Assembly (NCBI GenBank): GCA_037039925.1
Contig: JAXRKP010000018.1
Span: forward strand, 330,001 to 394,000
Origin: Doris montereyensis
Taxonomy: Eukaryota > Mollusca > Gastropoda > Nudibranchia > Dorididae
Reading direction: 5' to 3'
Length of the DNA stretch: 64,000 nt
Below are positions 23,179-36,002 of this stretch, piece by piece. Positions within the stretch are counted from its first letter, which is position 1; each line of letters opens with the position of its first letter. The notes beneath the pieces were generated by a model. That model did no database searches, was not told where the DNA came from, and saw nothing but the letters and a program-made list of their open reading frames with translations. The translations under genes were made by a program, and so were the position numbers.

Positions 23179-26100
23179 CCAGGCAGTGGACAGGTAAGCA
23201 CCTGTACGGGGAGTAGATGACCCCTCCCTCCACGAGTCTCCTGCTGCCTTGCAGGCAGGTCTTGGCTGACCAAAGGCTAAGGGAGTTAACCTTGAAAGAA
23301 AATAACCTGCTGCCTTGCAGGCCGGTCTTGACTGACCAAAGGCTAAGGGAGTTAACCCTGACAGAAAATAACAACCTGCTGCCTTGCAGTTGTAGGCTGG
23401 TCTTGAATGACTGAAGGCTAAGGGAGTTAACTCTGACAGAAAATAACAAGGCCTGGTACCGGTAGGGGCCTCAAGGTGGCAGCCCTACCATCTACCTAGG
23501 GTACAGTGGGCTTATCCCCTACTTATCCAAAGCAACCTGATTCAAAGTAATACATACAATGATATACCCGGCTTGAACTTTCCAAGACGACTCTGGAAAA
23601 GACCACGGACTGTGAACATGGAATGTTAGGGCAATTAATGGAAAGTAGACATTTTGGCTATTACAGAAACAAAGAAAAAAGGACAAGGAATAGAAAATGT
23701 AGGACCAAATCATATTTTAATCTTCTCAGGAGTAGATGTCAAAGATAGAGCTAGAGCAGGAGTAGGCCTCCTAATGCATAAAAGGCAAGAAATGCTACTA
23801 GAAAATTGAAAATTTGTAAACCCACAGGTATTAGAGGTAAATATTAAACCAAAGGGAAGAGAAATTAAATTATTAATAGCTTATGGACCAAACGACGATG
23901 CCCCCAAAGAAGAAAAAGATATCTTCGAAAATGATTTACAAATAGCTGCAGAGAATCTCAAACCCAAACAGGAAGTAATAGTTTTAGGAGATTTAAACGC
24001 TAGAGTAGGCAACAATGTAGAAACACCAGGAGGAGTAATAGGTAAAGAAGGAGAGACAACAACTTCTCCAAATGGAGAGAGACTAATAGATTTTTGCCTA
24101 AAGAATGACATGAAAATAGCTAACACATTTTTTTCTCATAAAGATATACACAAATATACAAGAGTAAATGAAGACAGGTGTGAAAAGTCAATGATAGACA
24201 TTCATAATACAATAGTTAGCAGCTCCTTTTTTTACAATACAATGGATGCTAGAGGAAGCAGAGGAGCTGAAATATTTAGTGATCGTCACCTATTGATAGC
24301 CAAAATGAGATTATTAACTGAAGAAAACAAACAGAAAAGGAAAGAGAAGGACGCTAATAAACTCAAAATAGAAGAACTAAATAAACCAATAGTAAAACAG
24401 ATGTACCAATCCAGGATAAAAAGATCTGTCAGTGAAAGGCAAATGGATCTGAAGGAAAGCACAATAGAAGAAAAGTGGCAAATATATAAAGAAACACTCC
24501 TCAGTTGTACTGAAGAGGTCTGTGGTAGGAAACAAAAAGAGGAGATGGGAAAAGGACAGCATGGTGGAATGAGAATGTCAAGACTAAGATCAAAGAAAAG
24601 AAGGATGCCTGGAAGAAATACTTGCAAACAAAGAGACCAGAGAATAGGATGATTACGTGAGTAAAAGAACTATCGCCAAAGAGGAAGTGAGGAAAGCAAA
24701 ACAGGAACAGTGGGAAGAGTTCGGACAAAGACTTCAAGAAAGCTATCAAGGAAATCAAAAGCTGTTCTGGGGAGCAATGAAGAGCATGAGAAAGACCAAA
24801 ACATGCCGAATACGACAAATTAAGAACGCCAAAGGAGAAATAATGAAAGGAGACAGCGAAATCATGGAAACGTGGAGAAAGTATTTTCAACAATTACATA
24901 ATCCCTCCAGAACATATGAAACAAGGAGTACAGATCAATTGTTAAGAGTAACAAATACTCCAGAAGAGACAGCTGAAGATGTAGATATCTCAATGGAAGA
25001 ACTTCAAACAGCTATACGAAAAGTGAAATTAGGAAAAGCCCCAGGAGCAGATCAAGTTTATCCAGAAATGATTAAATACCAAGGGAGAGAGGCAGACAAA
25101 CTACTACATGCAATATGTCAACAAGCATGGAAATCCAAACAGGTGCCAGACGACTGGAAAAAGGGAACGGTAGTGCCAATACATAAGAAAGGATCAACCA
25201 TCGAATGCTCAAACTATAGAGGGATACAACTACTTAGTGTACCAGGAAAAGTGTATGCCAGGATTCTGGAAATGAAACTAAGGAAAAGAGTAGAGGATCA
25301 GATTGAAGAACACCAGAGTGGATTTAGACCAGGAAGAAGTGTACAAGATCACATATTTACAATTAGACAAATAATAGAAAAATTCCTTGAGAGAAACATT
25401 GACTTGCACCTGTGTTTTATTGACTTAGAAAAGGCATTTGATACTGTGAGGAGGGAAGAACTATGACATTCCTTAAAAGAACACAATGTACAGCAAAATT
25501 TAATAGAAGCCATTAAAAGTTTTTACAATAAACCAACATGTGCAGTGAGAGTAGCTGGAAATGTATCTGCAGAATTTGATGTAAATATAGGAGTAAGACA
25601 GGGTTGTATCCTAAGTCCTTTTTGTTTATCACATTTATGGATTCAGTCGCAAAGGCATCCTCAAAAATGAAGAAAATTAATGTAGGTATGTGGAAGCTCA
25701 AAGCAGTAAATGTATCAATGCTTTCATTTGCCGATGATTTAGTTCTGTTTGGAAAATCAGAAAGGGGCCTCCAGTCAAATATCAAAATAAAAGAGGAATG
25801 AGAGTAAATGCAAAGAAAACTAAAACAATGCTAGTATTGCTAGTAACTAGGGAAGCAAAAACACAAAATCTTAAAGTAGGCAGGGAGAATTTAGAACAAG
25901 TTCAAAGCTACAATTACTTAGGAGTAATGATTAACTCAGAGGAAAAACTAAGAGAAGAAATCAGCCAGAGAATCCAAAAAGGCAAGCGCAATATATAATC
26001 ATCTGGGAAAGGCATTTGTAGGTAAACAAGAATTGTCAACAAAAACCAAAATGGCAGAATACAACGCAGTTTATTGTCCTACTCTCCTCTATGGCAGTGA

Positions 26101-26526
26101 AACCTGGACCTTAGAAAGTAGGGAATACAGTAGAGTGCAGGCAACTGAAATGAAATAACGAAGAAAGAGTAGTATGGAAAACTAAAAGAGGCAAAATCAG
26201 AAACACAACAATAAGAGATCAAACCAAAGCAGATAGCATAAAGACTAAGAGAAATGAATCAACTGAAATGGTTTGGACATGTTAACAGAATGAATGACAA
26301 TAGAATAGCAAAATCAGTATACAGTGCTAAAATTCAAGGTAAAAGACCAAAAAGCAGACCTCGGAGAAAGTGGGAAGAAGATATAAAAGAGGCATTAACG
26401 TAAAGAAATTTAACTTTCACGGAAGGAAACAGAAACTGTCAGGACAGGGCAGCCTGGAGAAAGATCATTTCAGGCATCTAAAACCCATACACTGGAAGGT
26501 AGAATGGGAGCTGATAAAGAAAGAAA
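23179..26526 (+). mobile_element. RTE-like LINE copy D, full length (3348 bp)
   Basis: Bounded by a perfect 11-bp target duplication GAATGTGAGAC (23168-23178 and 26527-26537). The 5' end CCAGGCAGTGGACAGGTAAG equals that of copy B. Three monomers start at 23240, 23306 and 23375. Endonuclease, reverse transcriptase and C-terminal tail follow, and the 3' end is GAGCTGATAAAGAAAGAAA. It is the best-preserved copy by frame length but still has several breaks. Confidence 0.95.
23600..26480 (+). pseudogene. LINE D endonuclease-reverse transcriptase, broken ORF
   Basis: The endonuclease part begins near 23605 (GAACATGGAATGTTAGGGC) and has a deletion at about 23641 that removes the segment between the first motif and the TETK motif present in copy B. 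A 2-base deletion relative to A and B near 24650 (GGATGATTACG) breaks the frame before the piece at 24657-25466. That piece carries KLGKAPGADQVYPEMIKYQG, GTVVPIHKKGS, HQSGFRPGRSVQDH and LCFIDLEKAFDTV. A stop follows at about 25466. The palm motif SFADDLVLFGKS lies at about 25724-25759, and the tail with TLLYGSETWTLESRE and LKWFGHVNRMND runs to about 26300. Confidence 0.9.
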
Positions 26527-26939
26527 GAATGTGAGACTGCATCAATGTGACTCAGTGCTAACATAGGAAATAGAAAATGTATGAATTTGAATAAGTGCCA
26601 GTCAACAAGTTATAAAAATAGGAACACATTGAATGTTCTGTACTACCAAAAGGGTACCACTTATATTATTTCTATCTTTTGTTTTGTTATAATCATTACT
26701 GGTGGTCATCCTGTTCTTTCTCTTTCTTCTTCTCTTATTCTTTTTCTTCTTTTTCGGGGCATAGAAACCTTCTATGGTGGACAAGTCTACATTATGCAAT
26801 CCTAAAAGTTTGATCACATCCATGCACACAGTATAGCAAATACAACACATACATACAGATAAAATGTTACAAAACAGAGTTGAATTGGTCACAGGGAACG
26901 TATCATTTCAATGGTTAAAGATGAAGTTAGGTCTGACAA

Positions 26940-27660
26940 TCTCATGTCAGAGTGCTGACATCTACGACTTCAGGAAGCAGACTATTCCATTCCTCCACAA
27001 ACGAACAGTTCAATGAAATGTTAAACAGCATTGTCATTTTGTTTCTTTTTCTTCTTATACTTATACCCAGTGGTTCGAGGCCGAGTTTCTGAACAAGGAA
27101 CGAAACACTTGTATGAGGCGAGAAATCGTTAAATGTACACCTCGCTGTTCTCTTTTGCACCCCTTCAACCTGGTTGACAAGGTTTGTCTAATTCAGATCC
27201 CACACTACACTGGCATATTCCAAGATGGGTCAGACGAGAGCTTTGTTGCACTAGCGGTTTGATTGTATAGGGATCAGACGTTTTAGATTATACTAGATGA
27301 ATGAGCTTTTTTATTTGCCTTGGTCGAGATGTATGTGATATAATTTCTCCATGCAAGATCTTTCGATATTTCAATGCAGAGGTATTCTGCTGAATCAAAT
27401 GTTTCAAATATTGTCTGTGTATGGAATACTTTGCCTAATTGTTCTTTTCTTGTTCGTGAAAGCGAGGACGTGGCATTTCGATACATTCAATTCCATCTGC
27501 CATTTCATTTCCCATAGTTGTAGTCGAGCAAAATCTTCTTTAAGACAGCAATAGTCATTGAAACTGGAGATGTGTTAGTACAGTATTATGTCGTCAGCAA
27601 ACAGGCGTATGTTAGCTCTTATGTTGCCTCCTAGGTCATTTATGTAAATCACAATATGTT
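26940..27660 (-). pseudogene. Second LINE type (Jockey/CR1-like) reverse-transcriptase remnant
   Basis: The minus strand reads YINDLGGNIRANIRLFADDI near 27655-27590 (RT palm), then KCHVLAFTRTRKEQLG, LCIEISKDLAWRNYITYIST (27400-27340), and RRTARCTFNDFSPHTSV then LGLEPLGISIRRKRNKMTML (27155-27030). That series is typical of the C-terminal half of Jockey/CR1-group LINE polyproteins. Stops and frame changes separate the pieces. It is a different lineage from the RTE-like elements next to it. Confidence 0.82.
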
Positions 27661-27947
27661 GGTCTCAATTATAATAATCATCACCATAAATGTTAGCATT
27701 ATTATTAACCTCATTAGAATGATTATCAGCAAGAGTTAAAATGGTAGTGGTAGTTATAATGCGTTTATAATAGCATATTATTTATGAATAATAACGTGGG
27801 GTACACACTGCCCTCTTATTTTACTATAATAAACTAAGGGATTCAGGCTCCACTCAAATGAGTTACCACCTATCTGTTTCTGAAACAAGGGCAGATAATT
27901 TCACGCGCTTAACGTCCCATTGTTTGTGCAACTCCAAGAAATGAAAA

Positions 27948-29722
27948 GAAGTGCATGTTCTCTTTTTTTTTATTGTAAAAAAAAGGACTTATTGTAGAAG
28001 GGGTAAAAGCTCTTCACTATAGCTGGATCACTCACAACACTATTATTGTTAGTAATTATCACAACAATAAAACATTGTAATTTTATATTTTTTCATTCCC
28101 ATGTTGGTCAAGTCACTGTAAGGTTTACTCAGTCTTCCACCACTGTCCCGCGTTGGGCCCTAATGTCACACACCCTCTTTGCTCACTTTCCCAAACACGC
28201 AGCTATACAATGATAGTGAGGAAGGCAGGTAGCTTGTTGTAAAGTTGGTATGTCAACAATGATTTTATTAAAAATATAGGCGTAATATTCCTTGGTGTAA
28301 CTGTCTGTCTGTTTCAGACATCACAGTATCTTACTGTCTCTTGTAAAAATAAAAGGAAATCACAAAAACAGCATGGTGAAAAGGATTACAGTTACAGCGT
28401 GAAAACAAAGCATTCAGTAAAATCAACAAAGACCTAAAACTGGGTTGAGATCTAATCAAACATGAACACTAGAGGAATATACATGGACTATTTCAAGGAC
28501 CAGGCAATTAAGGTAAATCACATGATAGATTATAAAGACTCTTATTTTGTCATCAGCAATGCGATGAAAGCACTCCTCTCAATGGAAAACGCCAATAACA
28601 ACAAAGGCCTAGACACATAGACAAGGAGGGAATGACAAATTGATGTGAACAAAACAAATGATTTTGAAGATTAGACTACTTCCGTCCTCTTGACCGATAA
28701 AAATAACTTTGACTATATCTAGGTATAGTCGACTTATCCATTTAACTTAGAAGTCTTTGAAAATAAATCTAAAGGGACCAAATAACACTTTTTTAAATGA
28801 GGAACTAAGGTAATAAAATACTAGGAAACCTGAAAACAATTCATGTGGCCTACATTAACATGAGATAAGTTCATTGAATTTACATGACATCTTATAGCTG
28901 AATAATAATTCTGTGGAAAGCAATAAAACTTGATGGTAAAAATAATCCGTTTAAAGGTTAAATAGTCAAGTGAATAATAATAATAAGAGAAGGCCAGCAT
29001 CAGTTATAATCAAAATCAAAAGTAGAATAAAAGGAATATTGAGAAGCTTTTCATGAAGGGAAATGCCCCATACATCTTTATACAATTATGGAGTTTTTAA
29101 AAACGATTGAACATAATAAATACAGTAATCAATGAGAACAATGCACATTCATTCATCATATAAATAATGTAAATTATAGACCTCCTTATCAATGGTATTT
29201 TGAAAAGAATTAATACTTTTTGAAGTTTTTGTTTTCAACTATAAATTATTTCGTGTCTTGACTGTTTTTATAATGAAAAAAATTGTGTCTGACACTACTC
29301 ACAGAAGTAGAACTTCCTGTAATGAAAATCTTGAATCTATTTCCCGAGTAAAATTCACATGAGAATAGTGGAAAAATGAATTATAATTATAATCAATATT
29401 ATCTTCATGATCATGAAGGCTAGTCCAGAATATTTAAAGAAAAATGTAAATGCCATCAAGGTAACTTTAACAATGAAGGGAATCTAAACTGTGGTTAAAA
29501 AACAAAAACAACTGTGGTTAAATTACAAACAATTATTATAAAGGGGAAGGCTGAGTAAACCTTACAGTGACTTGACTAACATGGGAAGGAAAAAAAATGA
29601 CAATGTTTTATTGTTGTGAAAATCATTCACAATAATATTGTTGTGAGTGATCTAGCCAGTGAAGAGCTTTTGCCCCTTCCACAATAAGTTCTTTGTTTAC
29701 AATAAACAATAATACACTTCAA
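27948..29722. mobile_element. Long-TIR (foldback-type) element, 1775 bp
   Basis: The left arm 27948-28140 and right arm 29543-29722 are inverted copies. Shared blocks include GGACTTATTGTAGAAGGGG, AAAGCTCTTCACT, ATCACTCACAACA, ACAATAAAACATTGT, CCATGTTGGTCAAGTCACTG and TAAGGTTTACTCAG. The interior of about 1.4 kb is AT-rich with no transposase-like frame, so this is a non-autonomous DNA element. No clear target duplication could be fixed because the right edge runs into a G-run (29724-29737). Confidence 0.85.
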
Positions 29723-29737
29723 GGGGGGGGGGGGGGA

Positions 29738-31105
29738 GTATTAAACAGAAGAGCAAGGAGTCATGGCCATGGGCCTAAAGCCCTGAAGGTTACCAAATAG
29801 AAGGCAAAATAAACCAATGACTTTAAGCTCTAGCATAGGGAGGTTTAATGAGTAAAGTTAACAGTAAAAACTAAGTGGGAAAATAAAATATATAAAAACT
29901 AATTTAAGTTTATTCTTTATTTTCTTTTAAATCCGCCTCTCAATTTTATTTTAAAATGCCAACATTAATAAATTGCAATTACATGACAAAAACAAAATAT
30001 TTGCAAGTAACAGAATGTAAAGTCAACTTATCTCTGGATAATTCACACACACAAATCGTCCCACAAGATGCATATATAACAAGAAGAGAAAGGACTAGTG
30101 AATAAACAGGTTTTTATATAGTAGATAAGAAGAACAGCGGGGGTGTCATGAGTCAAGTCGATTGGTTCAAAAACAGTATAAGCAGTAAAAGAGGTGAGTG
30201 TAGGAGTAGAGAAGGGTAGGAGGAGGGGAGAAGGTAGGAGGGGAGAAGGTAGGAAGGAGAAGGTAGGAGGGGAGAAGGTAGGAGGGGAGAAGCAGACAGT
30301 GTAGGTGGACAAATACACTCCAACTCACACCAGTACAATACTGTGCACCATGTAGCCTGTGTCGGGGTTAGTGTAGACAGTGAGGGAGGCGGGAACTGCT
30401 TGGGTTGTCTCAAAATGTGCGACTGCGGTATCTTTCATCGAAGTTGACACTAGAGTTTGTTTAGCGTATGTTTGTATATCGATGGACATTGGTTCCTTCC
30501 CTTTATACATGGCTACAACGGGACTCTCCTCTCCTATCTGTCGGTCTCTATCTTCCTCATTTTCTCTTCTTTCATTCTCTTTTTGTTTTCTTTTCTTTCA
30601 ATCTCTCCCTCCCTTCCTCTTCTCTGTGTTTCTCCCCCTAAGCACATCATCCACAATTTTGTATTTTTGGTCACATTTGATTACTCAGTTAGAACATATC
30701 ATACACTATAACTATATATATGAAAATTTCTCAATGCTCAAAGGGTGCTTTACCATCATAACTTAGAGATATTTATTAAGTATATTGAGCGAATAGTTTC
30801 TTTGTTGTAAAATCTTAAAATAGCATTTAAACTCAGATTGCCCTCAAAACAAACTCGTGATTATTTGTTTTTTTTAAAGTTTGAAGAAATCCCATGATCA
30901 CCATAGCTATCTCACACTTTTGATATTGTAATTTCTTAAACTAACTATGTTACACTGTAGGAAAATGACTTTTCCCGTTAAAATTGAATTATTTCTGGTC
31001 AAAAAAAACTTCAAACTTGCTCCAAATTACATTTTTTACAAGGCGAGAAGTTTTAAATCTAAAAAATTCACAGCTTTAAAAAAATTTATGAACCGATTTC
31101 GATAA
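29738..31105. other. No gene seen; short 17-bp-type repeat inside
   Basis: AT-rich spacer. At about 30215-30296 a GGAGGGGAGAAGGTA unit repeats five times. Short frames on both strands have no domains. Confidence 0.5.
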
Positions 31106-31112
31106 CTCTTGT

Positions 31113-31464
<352 letters not shown>

Positions 31465-31555
31465 CAGGGTGGATTAAAGTCAACAGCAAAATGATAGATA
31501 AGTGAAAGATTAAAAGGAAAGAAGAACCTATCGGTTGGACCCACCTACAACCTAT

Positions 31556-31672
31556 GAGAGAAAAAGAGAGAAAGAGAAAAAGAGAGAGAGAAAAAGAGAG
31601 AAAAACAGAGAGAGAGAGAGAAAAAGAAAAAGAGAAAAGAGAAAAAGAGAGAAAAGAGAGAGAAAAAGAGAG

Positions 31673-31707
<35 letters not shown>

Positions 31708-31740
31708 AAAAAGAGAGAAAAAGAAAGAGAGAGAAAGAGT
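31556..31740. repeat. (GA)n/(GAAA)n purine tract
   Basis: Mixed GAGA and AAAGA units immediately after the longer GA array. Lys/Arg/Glu-only frames are artefacts. Confidence 0.95.
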
Positions 31741-31744
31741 CGAC

Positions 31745-33045
31745 TACAAAATGACTTTCAGAAGTTCAAAGACGATAATACATAAGTATGAATAGCCACT
31801 AAGCTTGATGGTCTGTAAGTATGAATAGCCACTTCATTATAAAAATTGAGAAGGAAACCCAAGCTCTGCATGATTAAGAACTTAAATAAAATAATTCAAA
31901 ACATACTGGTATCGAAATCGAGGATGATTAAGGCCCTTGAAGTGTTTTTGTTGATACAAACCTTGGCTTTTAAAAAACAAAAAAGTGCCTAGCAAAACAA
32001 TGCAAAAATCAATTAATTAATTATTTGCCACCAAATCAAAATGTCATCGTTCAAAACAACTAAAAGTAAAAGGCTTCAGGCCATTTACAGAAACTTTAAG
32101 CCTACTTGGTTGAGATATAAAGACCCTAGGTCGAATGGCATTTTAGGCTTGTTTGTATAATTGATATAGCTTGGAGCTTCGTAGCATAAACTAAGCTAAA
32201 CACTAATCAACTACATCTAAATTCCTCAAAGAACAATTTAGCTTTAGGTAAATATCATTCTAGATTCACTAAGCTTGTACTTGTAAACTCGCTGGAGTGA
32301 AATTCACTCACTTTCATACTATTAGTGGCAACATTGAAACTTCATGATCGTAGTCAATATTGGCAACATCAAATTTTATCCCAAAACGAGCCTTGTATAT
32401 AGGGGAGTTAATCCTCACAGAGGACTCCAGGGGAAAATTTATACGCTATAGAATATTGAAGAACAGTGGCTTTAACTTTTCTATTGAGATTTGAAATTCA
32501 TTTCTCAATCGACATCAATATACAAATACATAATAAATATATAAGACAATCAATGACATCTAGATATATGCTTAGATACTGTATCACAATGCCAGCTTAG
32601 AAAATTCTGTACGTAAGAAACAACAACAAACAAAATGCAGATGAGGCATTGTAAATCTTGTTCTGATGGTCACACTTTCCCAGTAATTTGCAAGATTCAT
32701 ACAAATGAACTTATAAACAACATAATGTGTAATCCCCTTGCTGTAAATTCAGCAGTACGGATATCACTATCATTACGGAACATGTCACTAAATGTAAAGC
32801 ATCACTCTCATACATAAACATGAGGAGCCAATTTCTTTCCAAATGGCTTCAAATAGATAAAATCATCAATGAATTCAAACAGTATATGCCACTTGCATGA
32901 TTTAAATATTTTGTTTCCAAAACGTGACCTCTTTCCTTTTCCTTAATTCTTTGATCTTCTTGTCACAAGAATGGATTCAAAAGTGAGACATTACATTTCA
33001 AGGATGGAGACAGTTTTCGATTTAACAAAATTACTATCCCTGTAT
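31745..33045. other. No gene seen; downstream flank of the PI3K-subunit gene
   Basis: AT-rich sequence downstream of the stop codon at 33541 on the minus strand. Some of it may be 3' UTR, but no poly(A) signal can be singled out among many candidates. Confidence 0.4.
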
Positions 33046-33048
33046 AAT

Positions 33049-33424
33049 CATAGCTGCCAACCTTTTCAAGTCGAAGAACAGACTCTCACTGTGCGAACTA
33101 ATTCTAACCAGCACCATAGCTCATAATATTCCAGAAAACATGGACAACTTTACTTGAATTAATCCCCATTACGGCAAATAACATAAAATTGCTGGCTGTT
33201 CTAGCTAAAGGCGACGTTATTTTTGTAAACTCTGAATGACATTTCCAGATTTTTACCCCAAATTTTCTGAATTTGACTCTGACATTAACTTAGGGTTTTT
33301 TAGACTAGAAAAAAATACAATTAACCCTCAAATACATAATTTTCAAGACAAAATTCAGACTTACGGACTCAAAGCCAAAAAAAACGTACGTAATACGATT
33401 TTTACACACTGGTTGGCAGCTGTG
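33049..33424. mobile_element. Putative MITE with short TIRs (376 bp)
   Basis: CATAGCTGCCAACC at the left end and GGTTGGCAGCTGTG at the right end are inverted, with 13 of 14 bases matching. No ORF. No clear target duplication is visible, so the element boundaries are provisional. Confidence 0.5.
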
Positions 33425-33540
33425 TGTAAAAATATCTTTTGAAATATGTCATGAGTATACTAAAATAATAATATCTAATAACCATTTGAAGCATTAGTTC
33501 AAATCCTTACATTAACTAACAAAAAAAAATCCAATCCTCC

Positions 33541-33780
33541 TCATCGTTTTTCTTCCCCACTTATTTCACTTGAACTGCGAGGTCTCTTGCCAAACACTGG
33601 GTAGGCCAGGCATGTGTCCATGTGTTTGAAATAGACTTTTATTGACGTCTGTGAATGTTTGGAGACCAATTCTTCGATGGATTCAAAAACAGCCCCATCA
33701 ACTTGAAAACCGTATCCTCGGCCCTCTGATGAAGAATTTCACAATGCTTCACATCCGTGCCACCTTCTTCTATGGTGCAA
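33541..33780 (-). CDS. PIK3R: PI3K regulatory subunit, exon 8 (C-SH2 second half, stop)
   Basis: The acceptor is ACAAACAG^TTGCACC and the first base completes a codon from exon 7. It reads CTIEEGGTDVKHCEI, then after a one-base frame break near 33736 SEGRGYGFQVDGAVFESIEE, LVSKHSQTSIKVYF, DTCLAYPVFGKRPR and a stop at 33541-33543. The pattern VKHC..., GYGF, S..ELV..H, TSI and CLAYPV follows the C-SH2 domain of p85 (HCVI, GYGF, SLKELVLHYQ, TSL, LAYPV). The tail SSSEISGEEKR is short and polar. Adding one base at a T pair (ATT/TCT) restores the frame. Confidence 0.88.
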
Positions 33781-33868
33781 CTGTTTGTGAGAACAAAAAC
33801 AGAACTTAAGAAATGATAAGCTCTTGAATGCTCATTTCACGTATCAATAAACAATAATAAAAAAAAAA

Positions 33869-34375
33869 GACCTACTCCTGCTCTAGCTCTATTCCTAATA
33901 TCTATGCCTGAAAAGATTAAAGCATGACTAGGTCCTACATTTTCTATGTCTCAGACTTTTGTCTTTGTTTCTGAGATAGTCAAAATATCTGAACTTTTCC
34001 AATTCTTCAGCTAATTCTTACTCCTTCCCATTTAATGTCCTGACATTCCGTGTTTCAAAAACCTGTTTACGCTTCCAGGATCATGTTCTCAAGGTGGTTA
34101 GCGTATCTTTGTTTCTCTGAATAATTTGATTTTGAGTAACCAGGTGATTAGCCCACTGTACCCTAGGTAGATATTGGGGCTGTCACCTTGAAGCCCCCTA
34201 CTGGGCCTTTGGTCAGCAAAGACCCACCTGCAAGGCAGTAGGTTGTGATTTTTCTGTCGGGGTTAACTCCCTTAGCATTTGGTCAGCCAAAACCCCTGCA
34301 AGATGGCAGGAGACTCATGGAATATGGGGCCGTCTAGCCCCTTACAGGTGCAAGCACCTGCCCTCTACCCAGACC
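33869..34375 (-). mobile_element. RTE-like LINE, 5' end only, in the last PI3K intron
   Basis: Minus-strand order: the 5' end near 34372, about two UTR monomers (GCAGTAGGTTGTGATTTT and CCTTTGGTCAGCAAAGACC), the TACCCTAGGTAGAT block, then the start of the endonuclease, stopping at 33869 (same point as the fragment at 1425). The 3' two-thirds are missing, the reverse of ordinary 5' truncation. It fills most of a 628-bp intron, in the same orientation as the host gene. Confidence 0.88.
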
Positions 34376-34408
34376 ATCCTCCTATTACAAAAAGTAAAAA
34401 CATCTTAC

Positions 34409-34613
34409 ACAATTGACAGGGCATAAGGCTTCACTGGGTTGGTTTTGCATCTAATGAGAAAACGTTCCTGCAGGTTCATCTTTCAAATGACCTGTTGCCT
34501 CATCTCGGGTGCATTCAACCAGCCACTCGCTTAACTCAAAAGTTGTGTTCTCCACTTTATCTTCCATAAGGCATTGAACAAGCTCCTTTTTTCCACCATA
34601 TTCCAACACCTGT
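34409..34613 (-). CDS. PIK3R: PI3K regulatory subunit, exon 7 (end of iSH2, C-SH2 first half)
   Basis: Acceptor CTTTTCAG^ACAGGTG, donor ATTGT^GTAAGA. The peptide QVLEYGGKKELVQCLMED ends the coiled coil. ELSEWLVECTRDEATGHL, DEPAGTF and, after one extra T in a TTTT run (34459-34462), LIRCKTNPVKPYALSIV form the first half of the C-SH2. W, R.EA..L, GTF.IR and YALS occupy the conserved SH2 positions, including the phosphate-binding Arg of FLxR. Removing one T restores the frame and gives the phase needed by exon 8. Confidence 0.9.
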
Positions 34614-36002
34614 CTGAAAAGCCATTTAAAGAAAAATTTACAAAGTTGCCTCATTTATTGGATAGATAAAGCCATCTTATAAAGAGAGATAGATTCACGG
34701 TCGATAGTCAGTCATGGAAGTGAAACAATGTGGTGCATGCAGATGTATCATGAGATTGCAATAATAATAATAACAGTAAATTCTGTACGACTGTGGAATA
34801 AATTTTGTCATATGTACATTTTGTTTATAGATTACACTATGCCGATTAAAATGAGTGCCAACTTGGTATACTCAAGACAAAATTACTGGCTTTTATAGTT
34901 TAAGAGATGTGCTGAAGATAAGGCTGGTATCGTATCTAAAAAAAATCTTTAAAATTCAAAGAATTGATACTGAACTTATTTTATGGTACTCCTTAAAGAA
35001 GTATCAAATGTAAGAAATGTAAGAATAATTGTTGTATATATATATCATATTCACAGTGTTTAAGATACACCAAATCCTTAACATGGGTTTTTAGAAAAGG
35101 CCAAAGAGTTAAATATGTGAGTCGAAAACTGAGCGGAACAACTCTGTTTTAAGCGATTGTTTGAAGAAAGAAAGGGTTTTACAAGTTCTAGTTTTAACTG
35201 ACAAAGAATTCCATATAGCAGAGGCCAAAAAAAGGTGAACTCTAACGTTCAAAAGAATTTTTCTTAGGGATGCTTCTTTTCAGTTGCAAATTGTGATGAT
35301 CTAAGAGGACAATTGGGGTGGTTAACTTTAAGAGATATTTTAGATAGTCATGAATGCAGCATCATGAATGCAATTGAATGTGCTATCTTATGTAGAGAAC
35401 ACAAAACAGGATTGATGTGTTTACGTTGTTTTGGTCGTAGTTCCAAATATTGCTGCTTTATTTTGCAGTAATTGTAAACAATGGATAGAACTCTTTGGCA
35501 AACCACAGAGAAGAAAATTACAGTAGTCAAAACGACTTCTGACAAGGATGTGGACAAGCATTTTACCTGTTTCTTCGTCTAACAGATTTCGGATACGAGA
35601 GATGCTTCTAAGGACATAATGGATTGTTTAAAGAACATTAGTAATGTGAACATGCATGTGCAAAAATTCATCAAAGAAACCAATCACTATTATACAGTGC
35701 TCATTACTTACAAGAACATCACAAACATAAGCAAAATTTATCACTCATGAGCCTGACAGTCGTACTTGTCATAAGCCATTGAGGAATAATTTACCACAAA
35801 TACATGGCTGTTTTAATTCATTTAACTGTGATTAAGGGGGGAGCAGATCCTGGGGAAACCGTTTTTGCCTAAAATGGGACAAATCTAGCTTTTTGAATTC
35901 TTGGGTGGAGCAGTTTTAGAAACGACCTGCTACGAAAGTGTTACATGTTTAATTCAGAGCCTCCTATTTCGGGACATTTCGGCCAGGATGCTAAAGAGTT
36001 TG

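Noticed and set aside
34451..34654. Reading exon 7 as a separate gene ending at the TAG after GTFSH
   Set aside because: The stop results from one extra T; beyond it the next frame continues the SH2 pattern (LIRCK...YALSIV) to a good donor.
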